64,000 nt of DNA from Candidatus Afararchaeum irisae (GTDB lineage Archaea > Halobacteriota > Halobacteria > Halobacteriales > Afararchaeaceae). Below are positions 21,584 through 29,141 of this stretch, in pieces. Both the position numbers and the translations under genes were made by a program. Under the pieces are notes generated by a model, which was not told the origin of the DNA, did no database searches, and saw nothing but the letters and a program-made list of their open reading frames with translations. The stretch is from positions 1 through 64,000 of the forward strand of contig JAXIOF010000036.1 of assembly GCA_034190545.1 (NCBI GenBank), written 5' to 3'. Each line of letters starts with the position of its first letter. The stretch's first letter is position 1.

Positions 21584-22768
21584 ATGGTAGAGACGATAAC
21601 AGCAGAAGAGCTGAGAGACCTCCAGGACAGCGACCAAGACTACGTCTTAGTCGACACGAGAAACCAGGAGGACTTCGAGAACTGGCACGTCGGCGGAGCC
21701 GTAAACGTCGAGTACTCGTACTCAGACAGTGAACTCAGAGGCGACTGGGACTCCGTCAAGGAAGAGTACGGCATAGACGAGGACACTCAGATAATCAGTA
21801 TCTGTGCGAAGGGGAAGGCGTCGGAGGCTTTCGCAGACTACCTCGAAGACAGAGGCTACGACAACGTTAAGAGCGTCGACGGCGGCATGGAAGCGTGGGG
21901 AGCCGTCTACGACAAGACGAAGATAGCCACCGACAGGGACGAGATGGAGATAATACAGGTACAGAGGAGGTCGAAAGGCTGTCTCGGATACATAGTCGGC
22001 TGTAAGGAGACGGGAGAGGCGGCGGCGATAGATGTCACACGCCACAAGAACGAGTATCTCGACGCCGCCTCCGAACACGGCTACAAGATATCGGCGATAT
22101 TCGAGACCCACATACACGCCGACCATCTCATGAAGGGCGCGCGAGAGCTACGTGACGAGCTCGACGTACCTTACTACCTCGGAAGCGAGGCGGAGACACG
22201 TAACCCGCAGTTCGAGTACGACCCCGTCGAGCCTAACGGCACCGTAGAGGTCGGCAACGTCAGTATAAAGGCGGTACACACCCCGGGACACACCACGGGA
22301 TCGACGTCGTGGCTCGTCGAGGACGTCGCACTCATGACAGGAGACACACTCTTCGTCGAGTCGGTCGGACGTACTGAGCTCCAGTTCGAGGGTGCCGACG
22401 CCGAGGACGCCTCGGGCGTTCTTTACGACACCCTCCAGAACATGATGTCACAGCCCGACACGGTCAAGGTACTCCCCGCCCATTTCTCGGTCACAGACGA
22501 CGGCGAGTTCATCGACGTTACTCCGGGACAGCCGATGACGGCGACAATCGGCTACATACGTCAGAACAACGAGATGATAAATATGGACAAGGACGAGTAC
22601 GTCGACGCTGCCTTCGAGAACATGCCGTCGAAGCCTCCCAACTACGAGAACGTCATCGCTACGAACGAGGGCAAACGCGAGCTTGAGAGCGAGGAGGAGG
22701 CTGAGGAGCTAGAGCTAGGACCCAACAGGTGTGCGGCGACCGAGGAGAGCGTAGTCGCAGACGACTAA
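21584..22768 (+). CDS. Rhodanese / metallo-beta-lactamase fusion (persulfide dioxygenase-like)
   Basis: A 394-residue protein with an N-terminal rhodanese domain (about 1-105; active Cys in ISICAKGKASEA) and a metallo-beta-lactamase domain (metal ligands THIHADHL, HTPGHT and the Asp of MTGDTLF). This combination belongs to the ETHE1-like persulfide dioxygenase group, which oxidises glutathione or other persulfides to sulfite. The start at 21584 (MVETITAEEL) was chosen over 21491 because the rhodanese fold begins there and the TATA box lies in the extension. The last 40 residues are an acidic tail. The converging mscS gene ends four bases away. Confidence 0.9.
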   Translation: MVETITAEELRDLQDSDQDYVLVDTRNQEDFENWHVGGAVNVEYSYSDSELRGDWDSVKEEYGIDEDTQIISICAKGKASEAFADYLEDRGYDNVKSVDGGMEAWGAVYDKTKIATDRDEMEIIQVQRRSKGCLGYIVGCKETGEAAAIDVTRHKNEYLDAASEHGYKISAIFETHIHADHLMKGARELRDELDVPYYLGSEAETRNPQFEYDPVEPNGTVEVGNVSIKAVHTPGHTTGSTSWLVEDVALMTGDTLFVESVGRTELQFEGADAEDASGVLYDTLQNMMSQPDTVKVLPAHFSVTDDGEFIDVTPGQPMTATIGYIRQNNEMINMDKDEYVDAAFENMPSKPPNYENVIATNEGKRELESEEEAEELELGPNRCAATEESVVADD

Positions 22769-22772
22769 CTAA

Positions 22773-23615
22773 CTAATCCTCTGTTCGCGGCTCTTTCCGG
22801 TTTATTTCTAGGCTTCCCGAGACCTTCTGAGGCGAGGGTGGCTGTATCTGTATCCCCACGTCCTCAAACCTCTCCTTGACGCGCTGTGAGTACTCCGAGC
22901 GCACCTCAACCACGTTCGAACGATCGGGGTCTTTGAGCCAGACACGTGACTCCAGAGCGACGTAAGATCCCGCAAACTCCCTCAGGTAGACTCCGGGTTC
23001 GGGGCTTTCGAGTATCTCGTCGTGTGCAAACGCCTCCTGTATGAGTATCTCCCTCGCGGTGTCTATGTCGTCGTCGTAGTCTATCCCGAACTCGATTTCG
23101 AGACGAAGGTTCTGGTTCACCGAGACATTGGTGACCTGGTTAGCCACGAGCTGTGAGTTCGGAACCGTGACCTTCTCGTTGTTGAACTTACGTATACGTG
23201 TCGCCCTGTAGCCTATGTCGGTTATCGTCCCTTCAACCTCGCCGAACTTTATCCAGTCTCCGTAGTTGAGCTCGGTGTCGGCAATTATCACGATGCCGCT
23301 TATGAAGTTCGAGGTAACCTCGCGTGCGGCGACACCCACCGCGACCGTCGTGGCGGCGAGAACCACAGCCGACGCCGCGAGTATCTCCCCGAAGTCGGAC
23401 GCGAGAGTCGACAGAATTAGAGCCACCACGAAGGCTAAGAAGTTGCCGAACCTCCTTACTGCGTACTTGAACCGTCTGTCGGCGTCTATGTAGACGAGGA
23501 GCTTCAGAAAAGCGGGCTTTCCGACGTGGACTCCGAGTGTATAGAGAACTACGAGTGTGAATATGAGAATCCCTATCTGTTGGATCAGACCCGTGTACTC
23601 CGATGCTATGCTCAC
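22773..23615 (-). CDS. mscS: MscS-type mechanosensitive channel
   Basis: Small-conductance channel that relieves osmotic downshock. The 280-residue protein has three membrane segments and a Gly/Ala-rich pore helix (LAASAVVLAATTVAVGVAAR), followed by the beta domain with GDWIKFGEVEGTITDIGYRA and the conserved VPNSQLVANQVTN. The start is GTG at 23615. Upstream the frame stays open through a run of Val-Asp codons made by a hexamer repeat, so the true N-terminus may be longer. No better start codon was found in frame. Gene spacing suggests a single transcript. Confidence 0.9.
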   Translation of the reverse strand: MSIASEYTGLIQQIGILIFTLVVLYTLGVHVGKPAFLKLLVYIDADRRFKYAVRRFGNFLAFVVALILSTLASDFGEILAASAVVLAATTVAVGVAAREVTSNFISGIVIIADTELNYGDWIKFGEVEGTITDIGYRATRIRKFNNEKVTVPNSQLVANQVTNVSVNQNLRLEIEFGIDYDDDIDTAREILIQEAFAHDEILESPEPGVYLREFAGSYVALESRVWLKDPDRSNVVEVRSEYSQRVKERFEDVGIQIQPPSPQKVSGSLEINRKEPRTED

Positions 23616-23618
23616 GGG

Positions 23619-23654
23619 GTCTACGTCTACGTCTACGTCTACGTCTACGTCTAT
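23619..23654 (-). repeat. Hexanucleotide tandem repeat at the mscS start
   Basis: Five exact GTCTAC units on the plus strand (23619-23648) plus one unit with a single change (GTCTAT). On the coding strand they read in frame as alternating Asp and Val directly before the mscS start. Changes in copy number would keep frame if the region is translated and would change leader length if it is not. Confidence 0.8.
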
Positions 23655-23755
23655 AGGGAGTATCTGGGTCTGGTCTGGGACGGTGTCGGAAACGCGGACT
23701 CTAACACACCGTCTTCCTACCGTCTCAAGGACGAAGAATCCATCGGCTGTAACTC

Positions 23756-25483
23756 TTAAGGTATCTCGACATCGTCTTCACACGACGGGACTTCGAGGAG
23801 TCCGCCGTTCGCCGCACTCGTCGCCATCGCTGCGTAACGTTCTAAGACGCCCGACGCGTCCTTCTCGACAGGTGACCAGTCCTCGGCGCGTTCTTCGAGG
23901 GTCTCGTCGTCGACTTCGAGCGAGAGGATGCCCTTGTCGACGTCTATCCTTATCTTGTCTCCCTCCTCGACGAGTCCTATCAGACCGCCCTCCGCCGCCT
24001 CAGGGCTGACGTGTCCTATCGCCGCGCCTCTCGTGCCTCCCGAGAAACGTCCGTCGGTGATCAGAGCGACCTCGCCCGAGAGTGTCGGCGAGCCGGATAT
24101 CTTCGAGGTGGGCTCAAGCATCTCGGGCATTCCGGGTCCTCCCTTTGGACCCTCATACCGTATGACTATGGCGTCGCCCTTCTCTATCTCTCCGCCGTCT
24201 ATGGCGTCGAGTGCCTCCTGCTGTGAGTCGTAGACACGTGCTCTCCCCGTGAACTGTCTCATCGAGTCGTCCATCGCCGCTGCCTTGACGACAGCACCCT
24301 CAGGTGCGAGGTTGCCCTTCAGGACGGCTAAGCCGCCACCGTCGTGTACGGGATCGTCGGCGGACTGGATCACCTTTCCGACCCTCTCCGCCTCGTCTAT
24401 CCTCTCTCCTACCGTCTTTCCGTCTACTGTCGGACGGTCGAGATGTAGCTGATCCTGAAGCTGGGTCATCACACCGGGGACACCGCCGTCGTCCCTGAGA
24501 TGCTCCATTCTCCACGTACCTGCGGGGCTCATATGTGCGAGATGTGGTGTCTTCTGGGCTATCTCGTCGAAGTCTGCAAGGCTTATGTCGACTCCCGCCT
24601 CCTGGGCTATAGCGGGGAGATGTAACATAGTGTTGGTACTTCCGCCTAAGGCGAGGTCGACAGCGAGTGCGTTCTCGAACGACTCATGTGTGAGGAACTC
24701 AGAGGGACGTATGTCCTCACGCACCAGACGGAGTATCTCCCTTCCGCTCTTCTGAGCTATGTCGTACTTACGTGTGTCGGTCGCTCCGTAGGTCGCACAT
24801 CCCGTCCACGACAGTCCGAGAGTCTCGGTGACACACGCCATCGTGTTCGCCGTAAACATCCCCGCACACGAGCCCTCGCTCGGACACGCGTTACATTCGA
24901 GGTTATATAACTCCTCCCCCGACATCTCGCCCTCGTTGTACTTGCTGACTCCCTCGAAGACGGAGACGAGGTCGGCGGGCTCCCCCTCGAACTCCCCCGC
25001 CTCCATCTGTCCTCCCGTCACCATTATCGCGGGTATGTCGAGACGTGCTATCGCCATCAGCATGCCCGGGACTATCTTGTCACACGACGCGAGTGCGACT
25101 ATTCCGTCGAACTTGTGAGCGTTAGCCATCAGCTCGACTGAGTCGGCAATTATCTCGCGCGACGGGAGGCTCGCCCTCATGCCGTCGTGTCCCATCGCTA
25201 TGCCGTCGTCGACGGCTATCGTGTTGAACTCTAGCGGCGTTCCTCCCGCCTCCTCGACACCTTTCTTGACCTCGTGTGCGAGCTTGTCGAGATGGACGTG
25301 TCCTGGGACTATCTCGTTCCACGAGTTGGCGATCCCTATCAGAGGCTTATGTATCTCCTCGTCGTCTAGACCCGCCGCGCGGAAGAGGGAACGGTGGGGG
25401 GCGCGGTCGGCTCCCTCAGTCACCTCCGCGCTCCTTAGCTGTGAGTCCTTTTCCGTGTTAGATTCGCCGTCAGAGGCTTCCAT
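23756..25483 (-). CDS. ilvD: Dihydroxy-acid dehydratase
   Basis: Iron-sulfur enzyme of branched-chain amino acid synthesis that dehydrates 2,3-dihydroxy acids to 2-oxo acids. From the ATG at 25483 it is 575 residues, normal for the family. Cluster and metal motifs are in [13 protein letters not shown] and [16 protein letters not shown], and the substrate loop is in [18 protein letters not shown]. The open frame extends to 25591, but that part crosses the palindromic left end of the neighbouring insertion element and is not coding. Minus-strand TTTTAAG about 30 bases upstream is a plausible TATA box. Confidence 0.97.
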   Translation of the reverse strand: MEASDGESNTEKDSQLRSAEVTEGADRAPHRSLFRAAGLDDEEIHKPLIGIANSWNEIVPGHVHLDKLAHEVKKGVEEAGGTPLEFNTIAVDDGIAMGHDGMRASLPSREIIADSVELMANAHKFDGIVALASCDKIVPGMLMAIARLDIPAIMVTGGQMEAGEFEGEPADLVSVFEGVSKYNEGEMSGEELYNLECNACPSEGSCAGMFTANTMACVTETLGLSWTGCATYGATDTRKYDIAQKSGREILRLVREDIRPSEFLTHESFENALAVDLALGGSTNTMLHLPAIAQEAGVDISLADFDEIAQKTPHLAHMSPAGTWRMEHLRDDGGVPGVMTQLQDQLHLDRPTVDGKTVGERIDEAERVGKVIQSADDPVHDGGGLAVLKGNLAPEGAVVKAAAMDDSMRQFTGRARVYDSQQEALDAIDGGEIEKGDAIVIRYEGPKGGPGMPEMLEPTSKISGSPTLSGEVALITDGRFSGGTRGAAIGHVSPEAAEGGLIGLVEEGDKIRIDVDKGILSLEVDDETLEERAEDWSPVEKDASGVLERYAAMATSAANGGLLEVPSCEDDVEIP

Positions 25484-25662
25484 ACGTGAATTTCGCCCGC
25501 CTTTCTTAAAAGTCCGACCATCTTCTGACAGCGAGGGAATCCCGGCGTTCACGCCGGGCGGGAATCGCGTAAGCTCTGTGTGACGAACCACTGGCTACCC
25601 CATTAATGACTCCCCAACGTTGACGCGGAATATAAATAACATTTATACTGTCTCAAATATAT

Positions 25663-26883
25663 ATGGCAATTGTGGAGCTTCGCCGTACCGCCGTCGTGAA
25701 ACTCGACGTTGACGACGATGCTTACCAACTCCTTCAACAGACGATAGACCGCTTCAAACAGGCCTCTCAGATGGTTGCAGACGACGGCTGGAACGGCACA
25801 GAAGACGGCTACATAGTCACGTCGAAAACTGAGTTACACGACCGGACATACGACGAAGTACGCGAAGCGACCGACAAACTCAACGCTGACCTTGTGTGCG
25901 CCGCTCGGAATCGAGCCGCTGACGCACTCGATTCTTGTGCCGAGAAACGCAAAAATGGTGATAATCCCTCGAAACCACAGTTCACGTCTGGTTCCGTCGT
26001 CTACAACCTCAACGCGATTACCTACTACGAGGAGTACGCCACGCTTGCCACTGTGGACGGCCGTATCGAAGCCGGATATATCCTACCTGACGAGGATGTA
26101 CCACCGACAACCTATTTCTCCGAAGAATGGGAGAAACGTGAGGCGACACTGCATCACCGTGATGGCGATTACTACCTCCACATCGCTGTCGTGAAAGAGA
26201 CTGAGGAAGAGCCGGAAGATGCCGAGAACGGAACGGTTCTCGGCGTAGACTTGAACGTGGATGGTTACCTTGCCGTCACTTCGACCGGCGCGTTCCTCGG
26301 CAACGCAGATTACCTCAACCACAAGCGGCGAGAATACGAAAAGCGGCGTGGACAGATGCAACAGGCTGGAACTCGGTCGGCCCACCTGACGATGAAATCA
26401 CTCGGTGGGCGATTTGCCAACTGGAGTGAAGACTACCTGCACCGTGTTTCGAAGGCACTAGTGCAAGAGGCTCTCGCTCACGACTGTACGCATATCGCAT
26501 TTGAGAAGCTGAAACATATCCGCCAACGCATCTCGAACGCGAGCAAGTTCCAACAGTGGGCGTTCCGTCGTATCCAAGAGTACACCGAGTATAAAGCCGC
26601 AGAGTATGGTATTGCGGTCGAGAAAGTTGCGCCTCGGTACACCAGTCAACGGTGTAGTCACGTTGACTGTAGCTTCACGCACGACGACAACAGAGACGGC
26701 GACGAGTTTTGCTGTCTGAAGTGCGACCGCGAGTACCACGCCGACTACAACGCCGCGAAGAACATCGCTCGGAAACTACTCCAGAACTGGCACAAGTCTG
26801 GTTCTGGAGGGGCAACCAGTCACCTTGCCCTGAAGTCGGGGACGTTGAACGTGAACGGCATTTTCACGCCGACCACTGTTTAG
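25663..26883 (+). CDS. tnpB: TnpB RNA-guided nuclease (IS1341 type)
   Basis: TnpB proteins are RNA-guided DNA nucleases that keep their element at its site. The 406-residue protein is complete. RuvC residues are Asp196 (LGVDLNVDGY), Glu281 (HIAFEKLK) and Asp361 (HADYNAAKNIA). The zinc ribbon has Cys331, Cys336, a Cys at 350-351 and Cys354. All key residues are present, so the enzyme is probably active. The TATA-like ATTTATACT about 18-26 bases upstream suggests a near-leaderless transcript. A 7-bp hairpin spans the stop codon, the start of a hairpin run that is likely the guide RNA scaffold. Confidence 0.95.
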   Translation: MAIVELRRTAVVKLDVDDDAYQLLQQTIDRFKQASQMVADDGWNGTEDGYIVTSKTELHDRTYDEVREATDKLNADLVCAARNRAADALDSCAEKRKNGDNPSKPQFTSGSVVYNLNAITYYEEYATLATVDGRIEAGYILPDEDVPPTTYFSEEWEKREATLHHRDGDYYLHIAVVKETEEEPEDAENGTVLGVDLNVDGYLAVTSTGAFLGNADYLNHKRREYEKRRGQMQQAGTRSAHLTMKSLGGRFANWSEDYLHRVSKALVQEALAHDCTHIAFEKLKHIRQRISNASKFQQWAFRRIQEYTEYKAAEYGIAVEKVAPRYTSQRCSHVDCSFTHDDNRDGDEFCCLKCDREYHADYNAAKNIARKLLQNWHKSGSGGATSHLALKSGTLNVNGIFTPTTV

Positions 26884-27080
26884 TGGTCAGAACGGGAGTT
26901 GTGAAATCAGAGATTTCACAATCCACAAGATCGAAGATCTTGTGAAGTCCACCGACAAGCCCCGTCCCGAATTCTCCGAATTCGCTGGCTCGGAAATCGA
27001 AGATTTCCGAACGTCCCGAGAACTTCGTTCTCGCGGGCACGTCAAACAAAGTTTGACGAACGCCGTTCACGGCGGGCGTA
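26871..27080 (+). ncRNA. Run of eight hairpins after tnpB; likely guide (omega/re) RNA scaffold
   Basis: Seen hairpins: 26871-26888 (7 bp), 26899-26921 (10 bp, loop AGA), 26924-26944 (9 bp, loop GAA), 26968-26984 (7 bp, loop TCC), 26990-27010 (9 bp, loop GAA), 27017-27033 (7 bp, loop TTC), 27040-27058 (8 bp, loop AAA) and 27061-27074 (5 bp, loop TTCA). Six have perfect stems with three-base loops. TnpB guide RNAs are known to come from the 3' end of tnpB through the right end of the element, which is this place; the guide would start just after about 27085. The number of hairpins is far higher than I know for such RNAs. Confidence 0.6.
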
Positions 27081-27160
27081 GGTGACGTCGGTCTGTACTG
27101 TCTTCACAAACCCAGTCTCAAGTAGAAGGTTTTTACGGGGGAAGTATCAAGCACGAACGC

Positions 27161-27330
27161 ATGATACGTACCACATCAAACAGCAGAACCGCACACAGAT
27201 ATAGCTCGTTCGCCGTCAAGGAAGGTGTCATCTAAATAGATGAGCCGAGAGATGTCTACTACCGGAGTCCGCGCCGAGAAGCCTATTCTACGAAACTACA
27301 GCTACGGAATCTAAAGGAGAGCAGCGAGAG
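27161..27330 (+). pseudogene. Possible decayed small gene with its own promoter
   Basis: ATG at 27161 opens a frame (MIRTTSNSRTAHRYSSFAVK) that hits a stop at 27233. Beyond the stop the same frame stays open with protein-like content (IDEPRDVYYRSPRREAYSTK) until the structured repeat at 27333. A TATA-like TTTTTACG lies at about 27130-27137, 24-31 bases before the ATG. The simplest reading is an old gene with one nonsense change and a 3' end replaced by the repeat. No family is recognised, and it may be chance. Confidence 0.25.
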
Positions 27331-27332
27331 TT

Positions 27333-27450
27333 CCACGGGTTTCCGAAAACCGTAGGTTTTCGGCTTCGTGAATCATTGATTCACGGGCTACAAAATCAGA
27401 GATTTTGTAACTTTAGCAAATCTTCGATTTGCGAAACACCTGACCCGTGT
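27333..27450 (+). ncRNA. Structured repeat module A: closing stem with four hairpins
   Basis: A 118-base module. 27334-27340 (CACGGGT) pairs with 27443-27449 (ACCCGTG). Inside are four perfect hairpins: 27343-27363 (9 bp, loop GTA), 27367-27385 (8 bp, loop ATT), 27389-27409 (9 bp, loop AGA) and 27416-27432 (7 bp, loop TTC). Module B at 27873-27990 has the same layout with nearly identical linkers, while stems 1, 3 and 4 differ by paired changes. It has no reading frame. It may act as RNA or as folded DNA; the strand shown is the one that reads toward tauE. Confidence 0.75.
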
Positions 27451-27872
27451 TTTGCTGAACGTAGTGAAGCAAAGCAAGGAACGTTCGTGAATCTATGATT
27501 CACGAGCCTGCAAATCTCTGATTTGCAGACGTTAGTGACTGTGGGTGAATCGCGTCGAAGTATTTAACTAACCCTACGTTGTATAATGGTTGGAGGGTAA
27601 TTATAGGCATCACAAAACCCTGAAGCATGGTGAGTCTTGTCTTGTCGTGCCGTGAGTGAAGTGGCATACGCCTACGGACAGTATGCAACTGCATACGCTC
27701 GCACGGACTGTGCGAGTGATAAACCTTCGGCGGTGATAGAAACCCTATCACGGAAGGTGAAGCCTGTTCGGGTGTTTGTTCCTCCACACGACCATTCAAC
27801 ATGGAAGTGCAGGCGGAATTAAATTCCGTTGCTCCGTTACGCTGGCATAGTGTCAGAGGATAGATACGGAAG
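27451..27872 (+). ncRNA. Structured noncoding core between the two repeat modules
   Basis: Seen: a stem with tandem G-A mismatches just after module A; a three-way junction in which 27480-27484 pairs with 27529-27533 around hairpins 27485-27505 (9 bp, loop TAT) and 27508-27528 (9 bp, loop TCT); a TATA-like GTATTTAAC at about 27560-27568; stem 27698-27716 (7 bp); and a two-part helix with 27723-27728/27753-27758 outside 27733-27739/27745-27751. GTATGC at 27681-27686 can pair with GCATAC on either side (27664-27669 or 27691-27696). The core resembles no RNA class I know; RNase P and SRP motifs were looked for and not seen. Confidence 0.5.
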
Positions 27873-27990
27873 CCACGGGTTTCCGAAATCTGTGATTTCG
27901 GCTTCGTGAATCAATGATTCACGGGCTGTGAAATCGTAGATTTCACAACTTTAGCAAATCCTTCGGATTTGCGAAACACCCGACCCGTGG
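27873..27990 (+). ncRNA. Structured repeat module B: closing stem with four hairpins
   Basis: A 118-base copy of module A. 27873-27880 (CCACGGGT) pairs with 27983-27990 (ACCCGTGG). Hairpins: 27883-27901 (8 bp, loop TGT), 27905-27923 (8 bp, loop AAT), 27927-27947 (9 bp, loop GTA) and 27954-27972 (8 bp, loop TTC). It ends 19 bases before the tauE-like start, and its last bases can also form a 6-bp stem (GTGGTA with TACCAC) that ends one base before the start codon. This position would allow control of the permease gene if transcribed with it. Confidence 0.75.
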
Positions 27991-28009
27991 TACTTCACTC
28001 ACTACCACG

Positions 28010-29098
28010 ATGTCATACTCGTACTCAGACATACAGAAGACGTTCCTGAGGAACCAGCATTTCTTCGTCTTCGCAGCACCCGTCGTGTTTATCGCGGCTG
28101 TCTACCTCTTCGCGCCGACATCGGTACCCGAGGGCACGACACAGGCGGAGTACTGGCTGAACTACTGGTGGCTCTTCCCGTTCTTCGTCCTCGGAGCCAC
28201 GACGGTCAACACGGTCGGTATAAGCGGATCGGCTCTCTTCGTGCCGTTCTTCATATTCATATTCCCGATTCTGTCGCATCCCTTGGAGCCCGAGACACTC
28301 GTCAAGGTCGGGCTGATAAGCGAGGCGTTCGGTCTGTCGAGTTCGTCGATTGCCTTCATACGTTACGGACTCGTTGACAGACGTGTCGCAGTCGCTCTCG
28401 TCGGAGGATCACTCCCCTTCGTCGTCGGAGGCGCGCTCCTGTCTTTCGTGATACCCGAGGTAGTCTTCCATTCGCTTCTCGGGATAGCCCTACTCGCTTC
28501 GGCTTACCTCCTGTCAAGAACCGACCTGAGCCACGGACACGGTGACTCCTCCGAGACGTCGTGTGCGACTACCGACGGCGGCACTGCTTCGAACCTCCCC
28601 GACGACCCCGGAATGGTGGGTGATGCGGGAGTCAGGACAGACGAGGACGGCACCGTGACACGTGTCGACTGTGAGGGCGACGACTACAAATACGACAGGT
28701 CGGGCTACCTCAGACGGTTCGCCAACTACAGCATAGGAGGTACCTTCCAGGGACTCGCCGGATTCGGTATAGGTGAACTCGGCATCATATCGATGCTCAA
28801 CACACGTGTCCCGATACGTGTAGCGATAGGTACCAACCACATAGTCGTGGCTCTTACCGCTATAATCGCCTCGGCGGTTCATATATTCGGCGGCGGCATA
28901 GTCGGAGGTCACTCGATGAACATAGCCTCGACGCCGTGGAACATGGTAGTCTTCACCGTCCCCGCGACCGTCTTAGGGGGACAGATAGCACCTTACGTCT
29001 CAAACGCCTTAGAGACCCAGACGATAAAGAAGTTCGTCTGTGGTCTCTTCTCGGTGATCGCAGTCGCTCTCTTCCTCATGGCGTCAGGAGGAATGTAG
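28010..29098 (+). CDS. TauE/SafE-family sulfite or anion exporter
   Basis: Membrane protein of 362 residues with about eight or nine membrane segments, of the TauE/SafE permease family that exports sulfite, sulfoacetate or similar anions. The two repeated halves are visible: GISGSALFVPFFIFIFPIL near residue 70 and the related GLAGFGIGELGIISMLNTRV near residue 250. Between them is a soluble acidic loop of about 75 residues (168-242) containing HGHGD and two Cys residues. The substrate cannot be told from sequence. No usual TATA box lies just before the start; the structured module B does. Confidence 0.85.
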   Translation: MSYSYSDIQKTFLRNQHFFVFAAPVVFIAAVYLFAPTSVPEGTTQAEYWLNYWWLFPFFVLGATTVNTVGISGSALFVPFFIFIFPILSHPLEPETLVKVGLISEAFGLSSSSIAFIRYGLVDRRVAVALVGGSLPFVVGGALLSFVIPEVVFHSLLGIALLASAYLLSRTDLSHGHGDSSETSCATTDGGTASNLPDDPGMVGDAGVRTDEDGTVTRVDCEGDDYKYDRSGYLRRFANYSIGGTFQGLAGFGIGELGIISMLNTRVPIRVAIGTNHIVVALTAIIASAVHIFGGGIVGGHSMNIASTPWNMVVFTVPATVLGGQIAPYVSNALETQTIKKFVCGLFSVIAVALFLMASGGM

Positions 29099-29141
29099 CA
29101 GTAAGCTGTCTTCTTCGTCTTCCTTTCCGTCTCTCTTCTCT

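Larger units (their letters stand above)
25535..27085 (+). mobile_element. IS200/IS605-type element with tnpB only (IS1341 group)
   Basis: One complete TnpB gene with a palindrome on each side: CCCGGCG-TTCA-CGCCGGG at about 25542-25559 and CGCCG-TTCA-CGGCG at 27061-27074. No TnpA recombinase gene is present, so movement would need a TnpA made elsewhere. Codon use in tnpB favours ATC for Ile, unlike the ATA-rich genes around it, which fits recent arrival. Exact ends cannot be set without an empty site; the borders given follow the outer palindromes. Confidence 0.7.

Noticed and set aside
25484-25591. N-terminal extension of ilvD
   Set aside because: The extension crosses the palindromic end of the insertion element and the TATA-like box; family homology begins after 25483.
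27500-27802. 100-codon minus-strand open frame in the structured region
   Set aside because: It is not acidic, has many Cys, His and Arg residues and covers strong stems; it is more likely an accident of a structured noncoding sequence.
27451-27872. RNase P or SRP RNA
   Set aside because: I looked for the conserved cores of both RNAs and did not find them in this stretch.
26871-27990. CRISPR array
   Set aside because: The repeats are hairpins of different sequence without constant repeats or regular spacers, and no cas genes are nearby.
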